Source: Pelomonas sp047654785
GTDB taxonomy: Bacteria; Pseudomonadota; Gammaproteobacteria; Burkholderiales; Burkholderiaceae_C
Assembly: GCF_047654785.1 (NCBI RefSeq)
Contig: NZ_JASGKQ010000003.1
Coordinates: 124,001 to 188,000 of the forward strand
DNA: 64,000 bases
Direction of reading: 5' to 3'
Shown: positions 25,408 to 33,739 of the stretch, in pieces
Layout: every line of letters begins with the position of its first letter
Position numbering within the stretch: the first letter of the stretch is position 1
Program-made: the position numbers and the translations under genes
The notes under the pieces: generated by a model
Told to the model about the DNA's origin: nothing
Databases searched by the model: none
What the model saw: only the letters and a program-made list of their open reading frames with translations

Positions 25408-26481
25408 ATGAAAAAAGCAACCTTGGCCGTTGCCGTTCTGGCCGCCAGCACCTCTGCCGCCTGGGCCCAGTCCAGCGTCACCCTGTACGGCATCGTGGAC
25501 GCTGCCGTGCGCTACACGTCCAACAACAACGGTTCGCAGAAGCAGCTGATCCCCGGCGGCATGTCGGAAAGCCGCCTGGGCATCAACGTCGTCGAAGACA
25601 TGGGTGGCGGCGTGAAGGCGCTGGCCAACATGGAACACCGCCTGAATTCGGACAACGGTACCGTGTCCGCCGGCGACTTCTGGCGCCAGGCCTGGGTGGG
25701 CCTCGAGTCCAGCGAATTCGGCCAGATCCGCCTGGGTCGCCAGTACAACGTGCTGTTCGACCTCTACACCTCGACCTACGCCTCCTTCCGCTACTCGCCG
25801 TACATCGAGGCGTACAAGCCCGAGATCGGCCTGTCGGCGGGCGCCCGCCAGAGCAACATGGTCAAGTACCTGGGCAAGGTGGGCAACGTCTACGGCGAAA
25901 TCCAGGTGTCGGCCGGTGAAGGCTCGTCGCAGTCTGACAAGACCATCGGCGGCCTGCTGCGCTACAACGACGGCGCCTTCGGCTTCGGCGGCGCCTACCT
26001 GCAGGTGGAAGACCTGCAGGGCAAGAAGGTCAAGGCCACCACGGTCGGCGGCTCCTACACGTCCGGCCCGCTGTACGTGAACCTGTCCTGGGGCCAGAAC
26101 AAGTTCGACCGCGGCAGCGTCCTCGGCCCGGCGTTCACCGGCGCCCTGATCAAGGGCTACAACGGCAACCCGGTGCTGAACGCCATTTCGGGCGACGTGC
26201 AGAAGCGCGACATGGTGATGGCCGGCCTGACCTACCAGCTGACGACCCAGCTGAACCTGGGCGCCCAGTACTGGCACGCCACGCAGACGCACTACACGCC
26301 GGCCCTGGCCAACACCAAGAGCAAGTCCGACTACTTCGCCGTCGTGGCCGACTACGCGTTCTCGAAGCGCACCGACGCCTACGTCGAAGCGGACATCACC
26401 AAGTACAAGGGCGCGGTCGCCTTCGCCAACGGCGCGACCAAGCGCGGCGGTGCGATGGTGGGTGTGCGCCACCGCTTCTGA
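25408..26481 (+). CDS. Second general trimeric porin
   Basis: A 357-residue porin of the same family. The start is the ATG at 25408 with AGGAGA upstream; an in-frame TTG just before it is ignored. The signal peptide is MKKATLAVAVLAASTSAAWA, followed by QSSVTLYGIVDAAVRYTSNN. It shares MSESRLGINVVEDMGGGVKA and FGQIRLGRQYNVLFD with its family and ends GAMVGVRHRF. It is clearly a paralogue of the preceding porin but diverged throughout, including a PEFG-less loop with SPYIEAYKPEIG. It precedes the peptide ABC transporter but is separated from it by a terminator. Confidence 0.96.
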   Translation: MKKATLAVAVLAASTSAAWAQSSVTLYGIVDAAVRYTSNNNGSQKQLIPGGMSESRLGINVVEDMGGGVKALANMEHRLNSDNGTVSAGDFWRQAWVGLESSEFGQIRLGRQYNVLFDLYTSTYASFRYSPYIEAYKPEIGLSAGARQSNMVKYLGKVGNVYGEIQVSAGEGSSQSDKTIGGLLRYNDGAFGFGGAYLQVEDLQGKKVKATTVGGSYTSGPLYVNLSWGQNKFDRGSVLGPAFTGALIKGYNGNPVLNAISGDVQKRDMVMAGLTYQLTTQLNLGAQYWHATQTHYTPALANTKSKSDYFAVVADYAFSKRTDAYVEADITKYKGAVAFANGATKRGGAMVGVRHRF

Positions 26482-26508
26482 TCCTCGGGGCATCCCCAGG
26501 GTACACAC

Positions 26509-26530
26509 GGGCCGCGTCAGCGGCCCTTTT
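26509..26530 (+). terminator. Rho-independent terminator after second porin
   Basis: GGGCCGC (26509-26515) and GCGGCCC (26520-26526) form a 7-bp stem with a GTCA loop, followed by TTTT. It lies 28 bases after the porin stop and separates it from the dpp operon. Confidence 0.88.
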
Positions 26531-26584
26531 CATTTCAACCGCCCGATCCTGAGCCCTTGATTCCGGCCGCCTGACGTCCACAGC

Positions 26585-27562
26585 ATGCTGGTCTTCGTCC
26601 TCCGCCGCCTGGTCCAGGCCGCCGTCGTGATGCTGTCGGTGGCCTTCATCGCCTTCATGCTGTTCCAGTACGTGGGCGACCCGGTCGCGAACCTGCTGGG
26701 CCAGGACGCGACCGAGGAGCAGCGCATCGCGCTGCGCAAGGACCTGGGCCTGGACCAGCCTTTTCCGGTGCAGTTCGCGCGCTTCGCGGCCAACGCGGTG
26801 CAGGGCGAGTTCGGCATCAGCCTGCGGCAGGGCCGCAAGGTGTCGGCGCTGATCGCCGAGCGCTTCCCGGCGACGCTGGAGCTGGCGCTGGTGGCGGGCC
26901 TGATCGCGCTGGGGCTGGGCATCCCGCTGGGCGTCTACGCGGCGCTGCGGCGCGGCAAGGCCGGCGCGCAACTGCTGATGGCGGGCACGCTGTTCGGCGT
27001 CAGCCTGCCCAACTTCGTCATCGGCATCGTGCTGATCTGGGTGTTCGCCGTCGAGCTGAAATGGCTGCCCAGCTTCGGCCGCGGCGAGGTCGTCGCGCTC
27101 GGCGCCTGGACCTCCGGGCTGCTGACGCGCGACGGCCTGCTGCACCTGGTGCTGCCGGCGGTCACGCTGTCGGCCTTCCAGCTGACGCTGATCATGCGGC
27201 TGGTGCGCGCCGAGATGCTGGAGGTGCTGCGCACCGACTACATCCGCTTCGCCCGCGCCCGCGGGCTGACGGACCGCAGCGTCTACTTCGGCCATGCGCT
27301 GAAGAACACGCTGGTGCCCGTCATCACGATCACCGGCCTGCAGCTCGGTTCGCTGATCGCGTTCGCCATCATCACCGAGCAGGTGTTCCAGTGGCCGGGC
27401 ATGGGCCTGCTCTTCATCCAGGCCGTGCAGTTCGCCGACATTCCGGTGATGGCGGCCTACCTGTGCCTGATCTCGCTGATCTTCGTCGTCATCAACCTCG
27501 GCGTGGACCTGCTCTACGTCGCTGTCGACCCGCGCCTGCGCGTCGAAGGCAAGCCGCACTGA
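26585..27562 (+). CDS. dppB: Peptide/oligopeptide ABC transporter permease (DppB type)
   Basis: A 325-residue inner-membrane permease of the peptide/nickel transporter class. It opens MLVFVLRRLVQAAVVMLSVA, then has the periplasmic segment DATEEQRIALRKDLGLDQPFPVQFARF and about six membrane helices. The EAA-type coupling loop appears as YIRFARARGLTDRSVYFGHALKNTLVPV. The family end DLLYVAVDPRLRVEG is present. It heads an operon with the second permease (3-base gap) and two ATPases. Specificity for dipeptides, oligopeptides or another ligand cannot be told; the symbol denotes family. Confidence 0.92.
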   Translation: MLVFVLRRLVQAAVVMLSVAFIAFMLFQYVGDPVANLLGQDATEEQRIALRKDLGLDQPFPVQFARFAANAVQGEFGISLRQGRKVSALIAERFPATLELALVAGLIALGLGIPLGVYAALRRGKAGAQLLMAGTLFGVSLPNFVIGIVLIWVFAVELKWLPSFGRGEVVALGAWTSGLLTRDGLLHLVLPAVTLSAFQLTLIMRLVRAEMLEVLRTDYIRFARARGLTDRSVYFGHALKNTLVPVITITGLQLGSLIAFAIITEQVFQWPGMGLLFIQAVQFADIPVMAAYLCLISLIFVVINLGVDLLYVAVDPRLRVEGKPH

Positions 27563-27565
27563 ACC

Positions 27566-28489
27566 ATGAGTCCCGCCCCCGCGTCGGCGCTGCGCCGCTT
27601 CTTCGACGGAGACGTCTGGCACTCGTTCCGCTCGTCGCCGGTGGCGGTGGGCGCGGCCGCCGTCACGCTGGCCTGCTTCGTCTGCGCGCTGTTCGCGGAG
27701 CTGGTGGCGCCGCACGACCCCTTCGACCTGGCGACGCTGGAGCTGATGGATTCGCTGAAGCCGCCCGCCTGGGTCGAGGGCGGCGAGGCGAAGTATTTGC
27801 TGGGCACCGACGGCCAGGGGCGCGACATCCTGTCCGCGCTGATGTACGGCGCCCGCATCTCGTTGCTGGTGGGCTTCGCGTCGGTGCTGCTGTCGCTGCT
27901 GATCGGCGTCAGCCTGGGGCTGCTGGCCGGCTTCGTCGGCGGGCGCACGGACGCCTTCATCATGCGCCTGTGCGATGTGATGCTGTCGTTCCCGTCCATC
28001 CTCGTGGCGCTGATGATCAGCGGCATCGGCCGCAGCCTGTTTCCCGACGCGCCCGACACGCTGGCCTTCGTCGTGCTCGTGTTGGCGATCGCGCTGACCG
28101 GCTGGGTGCAGTACGCGCGCACCGTGCGCGGCTCGACGCTGGTGGAGCGCAACAAGGAGTACGTGCAGGCCGCCCGCGTCATCGGCGTCGGGCCGCTGCG
28201 CATCATGCGCCGCCACGTGCTGCCGAACGTGCTGGGGCCGGTGCTGGTGCTGGCGACCATCCAGGTCGCGTCGGCCATCATCACCGAGGCGACGCTGTCC
28301 TTCCTCGGCGTCGGCGTGCCGGCCACCAGCCCGTCGCTGGGCACGCTGATCCGCAACGGCAACGACTACCTGTTCTCCGGCGAATGGTGGATCACCGCCT
28401 GGCCCAGCCTGACGCTGGTGCTGATCACGCTTAGCGTGAACCTGCTGGGCGACTGGCTGCGCGACGCGCTCAATCCCCGCCTGCGATGA
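27566..28489 (+). CDS. dppC: Peptide/oligopeptide ABC transporter permease (DppC type)
   Basis: A 307-residue second permease. The N-terminal segment WHSFRSSPVAVGAAAVTLACF is the usual OppC_N domain. LLGTDGQGRDILSALMYGARISL is the family signature after the first periplasmic loop. The coupling loop is YVQAARVIGVGPLRIMRRHVLPNV, and TLSFLGVGVPATSPSLGTLI follows. It ends LLGDWLRDALNPRLR. Spacing and order are those of a dpp/opp operon. A 94-base gap separates it from dppD. Confidence 0.94.
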   Translation: MSPAPASALRRFFDGDVWHSFRSSPVAVGAAAVTLACFVCALFAELVAPHDPFDLATLELMDSLKPPAWVEGGEAKYLLGTDGQGRDILSALMYGARISLLVGFASVLLSLLIGVSLGLLAGFVGGRTDAFIMRLCDVMLSFPSILVALMISGIGRSLFPDAPDTLAFVVLVLAIALTGWVQYARTVRGSTLVERNKEYVQAARVIGVGPLRIMRRHVLPNVLGPVLVLATIQVASAIITEATLSFLGVGVPATSPSLGTLIRNGNDYLFSGEWWITAWPSLTLVLITLSVNLLGDWLRDALNPRLR

Positions 28490-28583
28490 ATATGGTCTTC
28501 GATCTGACGGCAGCGGGCCGAGCGCCGCCGGCCCGCATCCCCTTGGGGCAGCGGCCGATGTACCCATCGGGCGAGGGGCGCCA

Positions 28584-29558
28584 ATGAACTTGCTCGACGT
28601 CAGCCACCTGCGGGTGGAGTTCCCGACCCGGCGCGGCACGCTGCTGGCGCTGGACGACATTTCCTTCTCGATCGCGCCGGGCGAGATCCTGGGCGTGGTC
28701 GGCGAGTCCGGCGCCGGCAAGTCGCTGACGGGCGCGGCCATTATCGGCCTGCTGGACCCGCCGGGCCGCATCGCCGCCGGCGAGATCCGCCTCGCGGGCC
28801 GGCGCATCGACAACCTGCCGGACGAGCAGATGCGCCGCGTGCGCGGCCGCGAGATCGGCGCCGTGTTCCAGGATCCGCTGACCTCGCTGAACCCGCTCTA
28901 CACCGTCGGCCGCCAACTGGTCGAGACCATCACGACGCACCTGGACCTGAGCGCCGCCCAGGCCCGCGCCCGCGCCATCGAGCTGCTGGCGGCCACCGGC
29001 ATCCCCGCGCCCGAGGCCCGCGTGGACCACTTCCCGCACCAGTTCTCCGGCGGCATGCGCCAGCGCGTGGTCATCGCGCTGGCGCTGGCGGCCGAGCCCA
29101 AGCTCATCGTCGCCGACGAGCCGACCACGGCGCTGGACGTGTCCATCCAGGCGCAGATCATTGCGCTGCTGAAGCGGGTCTGCCGGGAGCAGGGCGCGGC
29201 CGTCATGCTGGTCACGCACGACATGGGCGTCATCGCCGAGACCTGCGACCGCGTGGCCGTCATGTACGCCGGCCGCATCGTCGAGATCGGGCCGGTGGCC
29301 GAGGTCATCCACCGGCCCGCGCACCCGTACACGGTGGGCCTGATGGGCGCCATCCCGGCGATGGACGGGGACCGCGAGTGGCTGCTGCAGATCGACGGCG
29401 CGATGCCGCGGCTGACGGCCATCCCGCCGGGCTGCGCCTTCAACCCGCGCTGCGGCCGCGCGGTCGACCGCTGCCGCGCCGAGCGGCCGGAGCTGGCCGG
29501 CGTGGCCGCCACCCGCGCCGCCTGCTGGCGACCCGTCGCCGGGGAGGCGCCGCGATGA
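28584..29558 (+). CDS. dppD: Peptide ABC transporter ATPase (DppD type)
   Basis: A 324-residue ATPase. Walker A is GESGAGKS at 40-47, the Q-loop is VFQDPLTSLNPLY, the signature is FSGGMRQRV, and Walker B is LIVADEPTTALDVS. The C-terminal oligopeptide-transporter domain carries four cysteines (PPGCAFNPRCGRAVDRC, then AACW), the conserved Cys cluster of the DppD/OppD class. The start ATG has GAGGGG nearby. It overlaps dppF as ATGA. Confidence 0.95.
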   Translation: MNLLDVSHLRVEFPTRRGTLLALDDISFSIAPGEILGVVGESGAGKSLTGAAIIGLLDPPGRIAAGEIRLAGRRIDNLPDEQMRRVRGREIGAVFQDPLTSLNPLYTVGRQLVETITTHLDLSAAQARARAIELLAATGIPAPEARVDHFPHQFSGGMRQRVVIALALAAEPKLIVADEPTTALDVSIQAQIIALLKRVCREQGAAVMLVTHDMGVIAETCDRVAVMYAGRIVEIGPVAEVIHRPAHPYTVGLMGAIPAMDGDREWLLQIDGAMPRLTAIPPGCAFNPRCGRAVDRCRAERPELAGVAATRAACWRPVAGEAPR

Positions 29559-30553
29559 GCCGGCCGCTGGTCGAGGTGAAAGACCTGGCCAAGGTCTTCG
29601 ACGTGTCGCCGCCCTGGCTGGACCGCGTCATCGCGCGCAAGCCCCGGGCCTTCGTCCATGCGGTGGACGGCGTGTCGTTCGGCATCCAGCGCGGCAGCAC
29701 GCTGGCGCTGGTGGGCGAGAGCGGCTGCGGCAAGAGCACCGTCGCGCGCCTGCTGGTGGGCCTGTACGGCGCGACGCGCGGCACGGTGCATTTCGACGGC
29801 GAGGACCTCTCGCAGACCCTGGCCGGCCCCGGCGCCCCGGCGCTGCGGCGGCGCATGCAGATGATCTTCCAGGATCCCTATGCGTCGCTGAACCCGCGCT
29901 GGAAGGTGCTGGACATCGTCGCCGAGCCGCTGCGCGAGCACGGCCTCGTGACGCAGGGGGCGGCGGCGAAGCAGCGGGTCGGCGAGCTGCTCGGCGCCGT
30001 GGGCCTGAACCCGGCCGATGCCGGGAAGTTCCCGCACCAGTTCTCCGGCGGCCAGCGCCAGCGCATTTCCATCGCCCGCGCGCTGGCCACGCAGCCCGAG
30101 TTCCTCGTCTGCGACGAGCCGACCTCGGCGCTGGACGTGTCCGTGCAGGCGCAGGTGCTGAACATCATGAAGGACCTGCAGCGCCGGCAGCAGCTGACCT
30201 ATCTGTTCATCTCGCACAACCTGGCCGTGGTGCGCCACGTGGCGGACGACGTGGGCGTCATGTACCTGGGCCGGCTGGTGGAGGTGGCGCCCAAGGCCGA
30301 GCTGTTCGCGCGGCCGCGCCACCCGTACACGCGCATGCTGCTGGATGCGATCCCCGACATCCACATGACCGGCCGCGCCCGCACGCCGGTGCAGGGCGAG
30401 GTACCCAACCCGCTGAACCCGCCCAGCGGCTGCAGCTTCCACCCGCGCTGCCCGCTGGCCAACGCGCGCTGCCGGGCCGAGCGGCCGGCGCTGCTGGCGG
30501 CGGGCGGCGTGCGCGTGGCCTGCCACGCGGTGGCGGAGGGGCGGACCGGCTGA
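29555..30553 (+). CDS. dppF: Peptide ABC transporter ATPase (DppF type)
   Basis: A 332-residue partner ATPase. Its ATG at 29555 overlaps the dppD stop by four bases, so coupled translation is likely. Walker A is GESGCGKST, the Q-loop is IFQDPYASLNPRW, the signature is FSGGQRQRI, and Walker B is FLVCDEPTSALDVS. The C-terminal PPSGCSFHPRCPLANARC cysteine cluster is present. The segment SPPWLDRVIARKPRAFVHAVDG near the N terminus is typical of DppF/OppF. It ends immediately beside the convergent lptM stop. Confidence 0.95.
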   Translation: MSRPLVEVKDLAKVFDVSPPWLDRVIARKPRAFVHAVDGVSFGIQRGSTLALVGESGCGKSTVARLLVGLYGATRGTVHFDGEDLSQTLAGPGAPALRRRMQMIFQDPYASLNPRWKVLDIVAEPLREHGLVTQGAAAKQRVGELLGAVGLNPADAGKFPHQFSGGQRQRISIARALATQPEFLVCDEPTSALDVSVQAQVLNIMKDLQRRQQLTYLFISHNLAVVRHVADDVGVMYLGRLVEVAPKAELFARPRHPYTRMLLDAIPDIHMTGRARTPVQGEVPNPLNPPSGCSFHPRCPLANARCRAERPALLAAGGVRVACHAVAEGRTG

Positions 30554-30709
30554 TCAGCGCGCCGGGGCGGGCGCGGACGCGGGCACGGAGGCCGCGCCGG
30601 CCGGCTTGGGCAGCATCAGCGGCCCCTTCTGCCCGCAACCCGCGAGCGCGGCAAGGGTGATGGACAGGGCGAGGAGTCGCCCGCCTACACTGGCGGCAGT
30701 CTTGTTCAT
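30554..30709 (-). CDS. lptM: LPS translocon maturation lipoprotein LptM (YifL)
   Basis: A 51-residue lipoprotein. Its signal peptide ends in the lipobox LAGC, giving Cys25, directly followed by the diagnostic GQKGPLMLPKP of the YifL/LptM family. The tail is Ala/Pro/Ser-rich. In E. coli LptM helps disulfide maturation of LptD in the LPS export machine. Position beside cyaY matches E. coli and Burkholderiales. Here the usual downstream gene (lysA or dapF) is replaced by the convergent dppF, whose stop abuts this one. Only 11 bases separate its start from cyaY. Confidence 0.9.
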   Translation of the reverse strand: MNKTAASVGGRLLALSITLAALAGCGQKGPLMLPKPAGAASVPASAPAPAR

Positions 30710-30720
30710 GCGCCCAGTTT

Positions 30721-31062
30721 ATGTCCCTGTCCGACGCCGAATACCTCGCCAAGGCCCATGCGCTGCTCGCGCGCATCGAGGCGCAGATCGATGCCTGGCT
30801 GGATGACGACGTGGTCGACATCGACAGCCACCGCACCGGTGGGCTGCTGGAGCTGAGCCTGCCGGGGGCCGGCGCGGGCAGCAAGATCGTCATCAACACC
30901 CAGCCGCCGCTGCAGGAGATCTGGCTGGCCGCGCGCTCGGGCGGCTACCACTTCAAGTGGGACGGCGCCCGGTGGGTGGACCGCGAGGGCCAGGAGTTCT
31001 TCGCGCGGCTGTCGGAGAGCGCCAGCGAGCAGTCCGGCCAGGCGCTGACGTTCAGCGCCTGA
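30721..31062 (+). CDS. cyaY: Iron-sulfur assembly protein CyaY (frataxin)
   Basis: A 113-residue bacterial frataxin that binds iron and modulates the IscS-IscU machinery. The acidic first helix and strand are visible (AQIDAWLDDDVVDIDSHRTGG). The core GSKIVINTQPPLQEIWLAARSGGYHFKW is diagnostic. The start ATG lies 11 bases from the divergent lptM, so its promoter must lie inside lptM. It converges with mrcA, six bases apart. Confidence 0.96.
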   Translation: MSLSDAEYLAKAHALLARIEAQIDAWLDDDVVDIDSHRTGGLLELSLPGAGAGSKIVINTQPPLQEIWLAARSGGYHFKWDGARWVDREGQEFFARLSESASEQSGQALTFSA

Positions 31063-31068
31063 GCGCGG

Positions 31069-33456
31069 TCAGCGCTTGAAGAGGTCCAGGATGGACTTCT
31101 TCTCCTCCTCGGTGGCCGCGGGCGGCGTGTCCGGCTCGGCGGCCAGTTCCCGCACGCCGCTGCCCGAGGTGTATTCCTCGTAGAACCACTCGCCGTCGAT
31201 GTTGACGACGCCCTCGGGCGGCGCCACCTCGTCCACCGGCTTGTTCTTCAGCGAGAAGCCCATGTACTCGATCCACACCGGCAGGCTCAGGCCGCCGCCT
31301 GTCTCGCGGTCGCCGAGCTTGCGCGGCTGGTCGTAGCCGATCCAGACGATGGCCACGACGTCCTTCTGGTAGCCGGCGAACCAGGCGTCCATCGAGTCGT
31401 TGGTGGTGCCGGTCTTGCCGTAGATGTCGGGCCGCTTCAGCGCCGCCTGCGCGCGCGCGGCGGTGCCGCTGCGCGTGACCTCCTGCAGCAGGCTGCTCAT
31501 CAGGAAGGCGTTGCGCGCGTCGATGGCGCGCGCCGCCTCGGCCGGCGCGGCGGGCTGGGCCTCGTACAGCAGCCGGCCCTTGTTGTCGGTGATGCGGCTG
31601 ATCAGCTGCGGGTTGACGCGGTAGCCGCCGTTGGCGAACACCGCATAGCCCTGCGCCATCTGCATGGGCGTGACGGAGCCGGCGCCGAGCGCCATCGTCA
31701 GGTAGGCCGGGTGCTTGTCGGCGTCGAAGCCGAAGCGCGTCAGCCAGTCCTGCGCATAGCGCACGCCGATGGCGTGCAGCACGCGGATCGACACCATGTT
31801 CTTGGACTTGGCCAGCGCCGTGCGCAGCGGCATCGGGCCCTCGAACCTGCCGTCGTAGTTCTTGGGCTCCCAGGGCTGGCTGCCGGTGGTGCCGGCGTCG
31901 AAGAACAGCGGCGCGTCGTTGACGATGGTGGCCGGCGTGAAGCCCTTCTCCAGCGCCGCCGAGTAGATGAAGGGCTTGAAGCTGGAGCCCGGCTGGCGCC
32001 AGGCCTGGGTCACGTGGTTGAACTTGTTCTTCGCGTAGTCGAAGCCGCCCACCAGCGCGCGGACCTGGCCGTTGCGCGGGTCCAGCGACACGAAGGCGCC
32101 TTCCACCTCGGGCAACTGCGTGATGGTCCACTCGCCGCCGGCCTTCTGCTTCGGGCCCTTGACGACGCGGATCACCGCGCCGCGGCGGATGCGGGTCTTG
32201 GGGTTGCCCTTGTCGGACAGCCCGGTGGTCGCGGGCCGCAGGCCGTCGCCGGTGATCGTGACCACGTCGCCGCTCTGCAGCACGGCCGTGACCTGCTTGG
32301 GCGAGGCCTCCAGCACGACGGCGGCCAGCAGCTCGTCGTTGGCCGGGTGGTCGGCCAGCGCCTCGGCGACGCGCGTGTCCAACGCCCGCGCGTCGCCCGG
32401 CAGGTCGGCGTAGGCCTCGGGGCCGCGGTAGAGCTGGCGCCGCTCGTAGTCGAGGATGCCGCGGCGCAGCGCGCGGTAGGCGGCGTTCTGTTCGGCGCTG
32501 TTGAGCGTCAGGTAGACGTTCAGGCCGCGGGAATAGGCCTCGTCGCCGTACTGGCTGTAGATGAGCTGGCGCGCGGCCTCGGCGACGAACTCGGCATGAG
32601 AGGCCGCCTCCACGACCGGGCGGATGCGCAGCTTCTCCGCCTTGGCGGCGTCGCGCTGCTCCTCGGTGATGTAGCCCGTCTCGTACATCCGCTCGATGAT
32701 GTACTGCTGGCGGATGGTCGCGCGGCGCGGGTTGTTGATCGGGTTGTAGGCCGACGGCGCCTTGGGCAGCCCGGCCAGCATGGCCGCCTCGGCGACGCTG
32801 ATCCCGTCCAGCGGCTTGCCGAAATAGACCTCGCTGGCCGCCGCGAAGCCGTGCGCGCGGTGGCCCAGGAAGATCTGGTTCATGTAGATCTCGAGGATCT
32901 TCTCCTTGGGCAGCGCCGCCTCGATCTTCAGCGCCAGCAGGATCTCGTAGATCTTGCGCGTGAAGGTCTTCTCGGTGGACAGGTAGAAGTTGCGCGCCAC
33001 CTGCATCGTGATCGTCGACGCGCCCTGGCTGCGCGATTCGCCGACGTTGGCCAGCCCGGCGCGGACGATGCCGAGGTAGTCCACGCCGCCGTGCTGGTAG
33101 AAGCGCGCGTCCTCGATGGCCAGCACCGCCTCCTGCATCACCTTCGGGATCTTGTCGATCGGCAGGTAGTTGCGCCGCTCCTCGCCGAACTCGCCCAGCA
33201 GCACGCCGTCGCCGGACAGCACGCGCATCGGCAGCTTGGGGCGGTAGTCGGTGAGCCCGCCGATGTCCGGCAGGCGCGGGTAGGCCAGCGCCAGGCCCAG
33301 GGCCAGCAGCAGCGCCACGGTGGCCACGCCGCCGGCGGCCAGGCCCAGCACCCACAGCGCCACGCGGCCCAGCCGGGCGGGCAGTCGGGAAGCGGCGGAA
33401 CCGGCGCTGGCTGCGGGAGACGGGCTGGACGCAGCGTTTCGGGACTTGTCGTTCAT
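31069..33456 (-). CDS. mrcA: Penicillin-binding protein 1A
   Basis: A 795-residue bifunctional class A PBP. A cytoplasmic N terminus rich in Ser and Ala precedes one membrane helix (WVLGLAAGGVATVALLLALG). The GT51 glycosyltransferase domain shows AVLAIEDARFYQHGGVD with the catalytic Glu, then QGASTITMQVARNFYL and KILEIYMNQIFLG. An OB-like domain follows. The transpeptidase has the Ser nucleophile in PGSSFKPF near residue 490, SKN, and KTGTTNDSMDAWFAGY near 680. The start MNDKSRNAASS was chosen since the upstream frame lacks family similarity. It is divergent from pilM, as in other Burkholderiales. Confidence 0.95.
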   Translation of the reverse strand: MNDKSRNAASSPSPAASAGSAASRLPARLGRVALWVLGLAAGGVATVALLLALGLALAYPRLPDIGGLTDYRPKLPMRVLSGDGVLLGEFGEERRNYLPIDKIPKVMQEAVLAIEDARFYQHGGVDYLGIVRAGLANVGESRSQGASTITMQVARNFYLSTEKTFTRKIYEILLALKIEAALPKEKILEIYMNQIFLGHRAHGFAAASEVYFGKPLDGISVAEAAMLAGLPKAPSAYNPINNPRRATIRQQYIIERMYETGYITEEQRDAAKAEKLRIRPVVEAASHAEFVAEAARQLIYSQYGDEAYSRGLNVYLTLNSAEQNAAYRALRRGILDYERRQLYRGPEAYADLPGDARALDTRVAEALADHPANDELLAAVVLEASPKQVTAVLQSGDVVTITGDGLRPATTGLSDKGNPKTRIRRGAVIRVVKGPKQKAGGEWTITQLPEVEGAFVSLDPRNGQVRALVGGFDYAKNKFNHVTQAWRQPGSSFKPFIYSAALEKGFTPATIVNDAPLFFDAGTTGSQPWEPKNYDGRFEGPMPLRTALAKSKNMVSIRVLHAIGVRYAQDWLTRFGFDADKHPAYLTMALGAGSVTPMQMAQGYAVFANGGYRVNPQLISRITDNKGRLLYEAQPAAPAEAARAIDARNAFLMSSLLQEVTRSGTAARAQAALKRPDIYGKTGTTNDSMDAWFAGYQKDVVAIVWIGYDQPRKLGDRETGGGLSLPVWIEYMGFSLKNKPVDEVAPPEGVVNIDGEWFYEEYTSGSGVRELAAEPDTPPAATEEEKKSILDLFKR

Positions 33457-33739
33457 GGGCCGGCTGGGGCGCGCCTGCGGGCGCGTGGGGACGAGGCGGC
33501 GGATTATAGAAAGCGCGCCGGCTGCGCTCGGCCGGGTCTGCGCCGCGCCGAATCCCGTGCAAATGACCGCATCCCGGTGTTTTTTCAGGGGCTTGCGGGT
33601 GGGTTGCTTCGTGTATGTTTCGCAACGTGGTGCGGCCGTCTGCCGCCGGATTTTCATTCGGTGTCAAAGGCTTTGCTGCTAGCATTCAAGTAACTTATTA
33701 ATAGTCCGGCGCGTTGCGCGCGTGCCGGGGACAAAGGGC
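33457..33739. other. mrcA/pilM divergent intergenic region
   Basis: These 283 bases carry no gene that I can support. GC content falls towards 33650-33705 (TTGCTG, TAACTTATTAATAG), where the pilM promoter probably lies. The side facing mrcA is GC-rich without clear motifs. A T6 run at 33580 has no convincing preceding stem. Confidence 0.5.
33673..33701 (+). promoter_or_regulatory. Candidate pilM operon promoter
   Basis: TTGCTG (33673-33678) and TATTAA (33696-33701) are spaced by 17 bases in the most AT-rich stretch of the gap, about 35 bases before the pilM ATG. This is a sigma-70-like motif match and is untested. Confidence 0.45.

Noticed and set aside
33550..33600. An intrinsic terminator around the T-run at 33580
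   Set aside because: The preceding CCCGG pairings are short, distant and interrupted, and no gene on the plus strand would need termination there.
31711..33693. A long plus-strand frame opposite mrcA
   Set aside because: Antisense shadow of PBP1A, which has all catalytic motifs in the minus frame.
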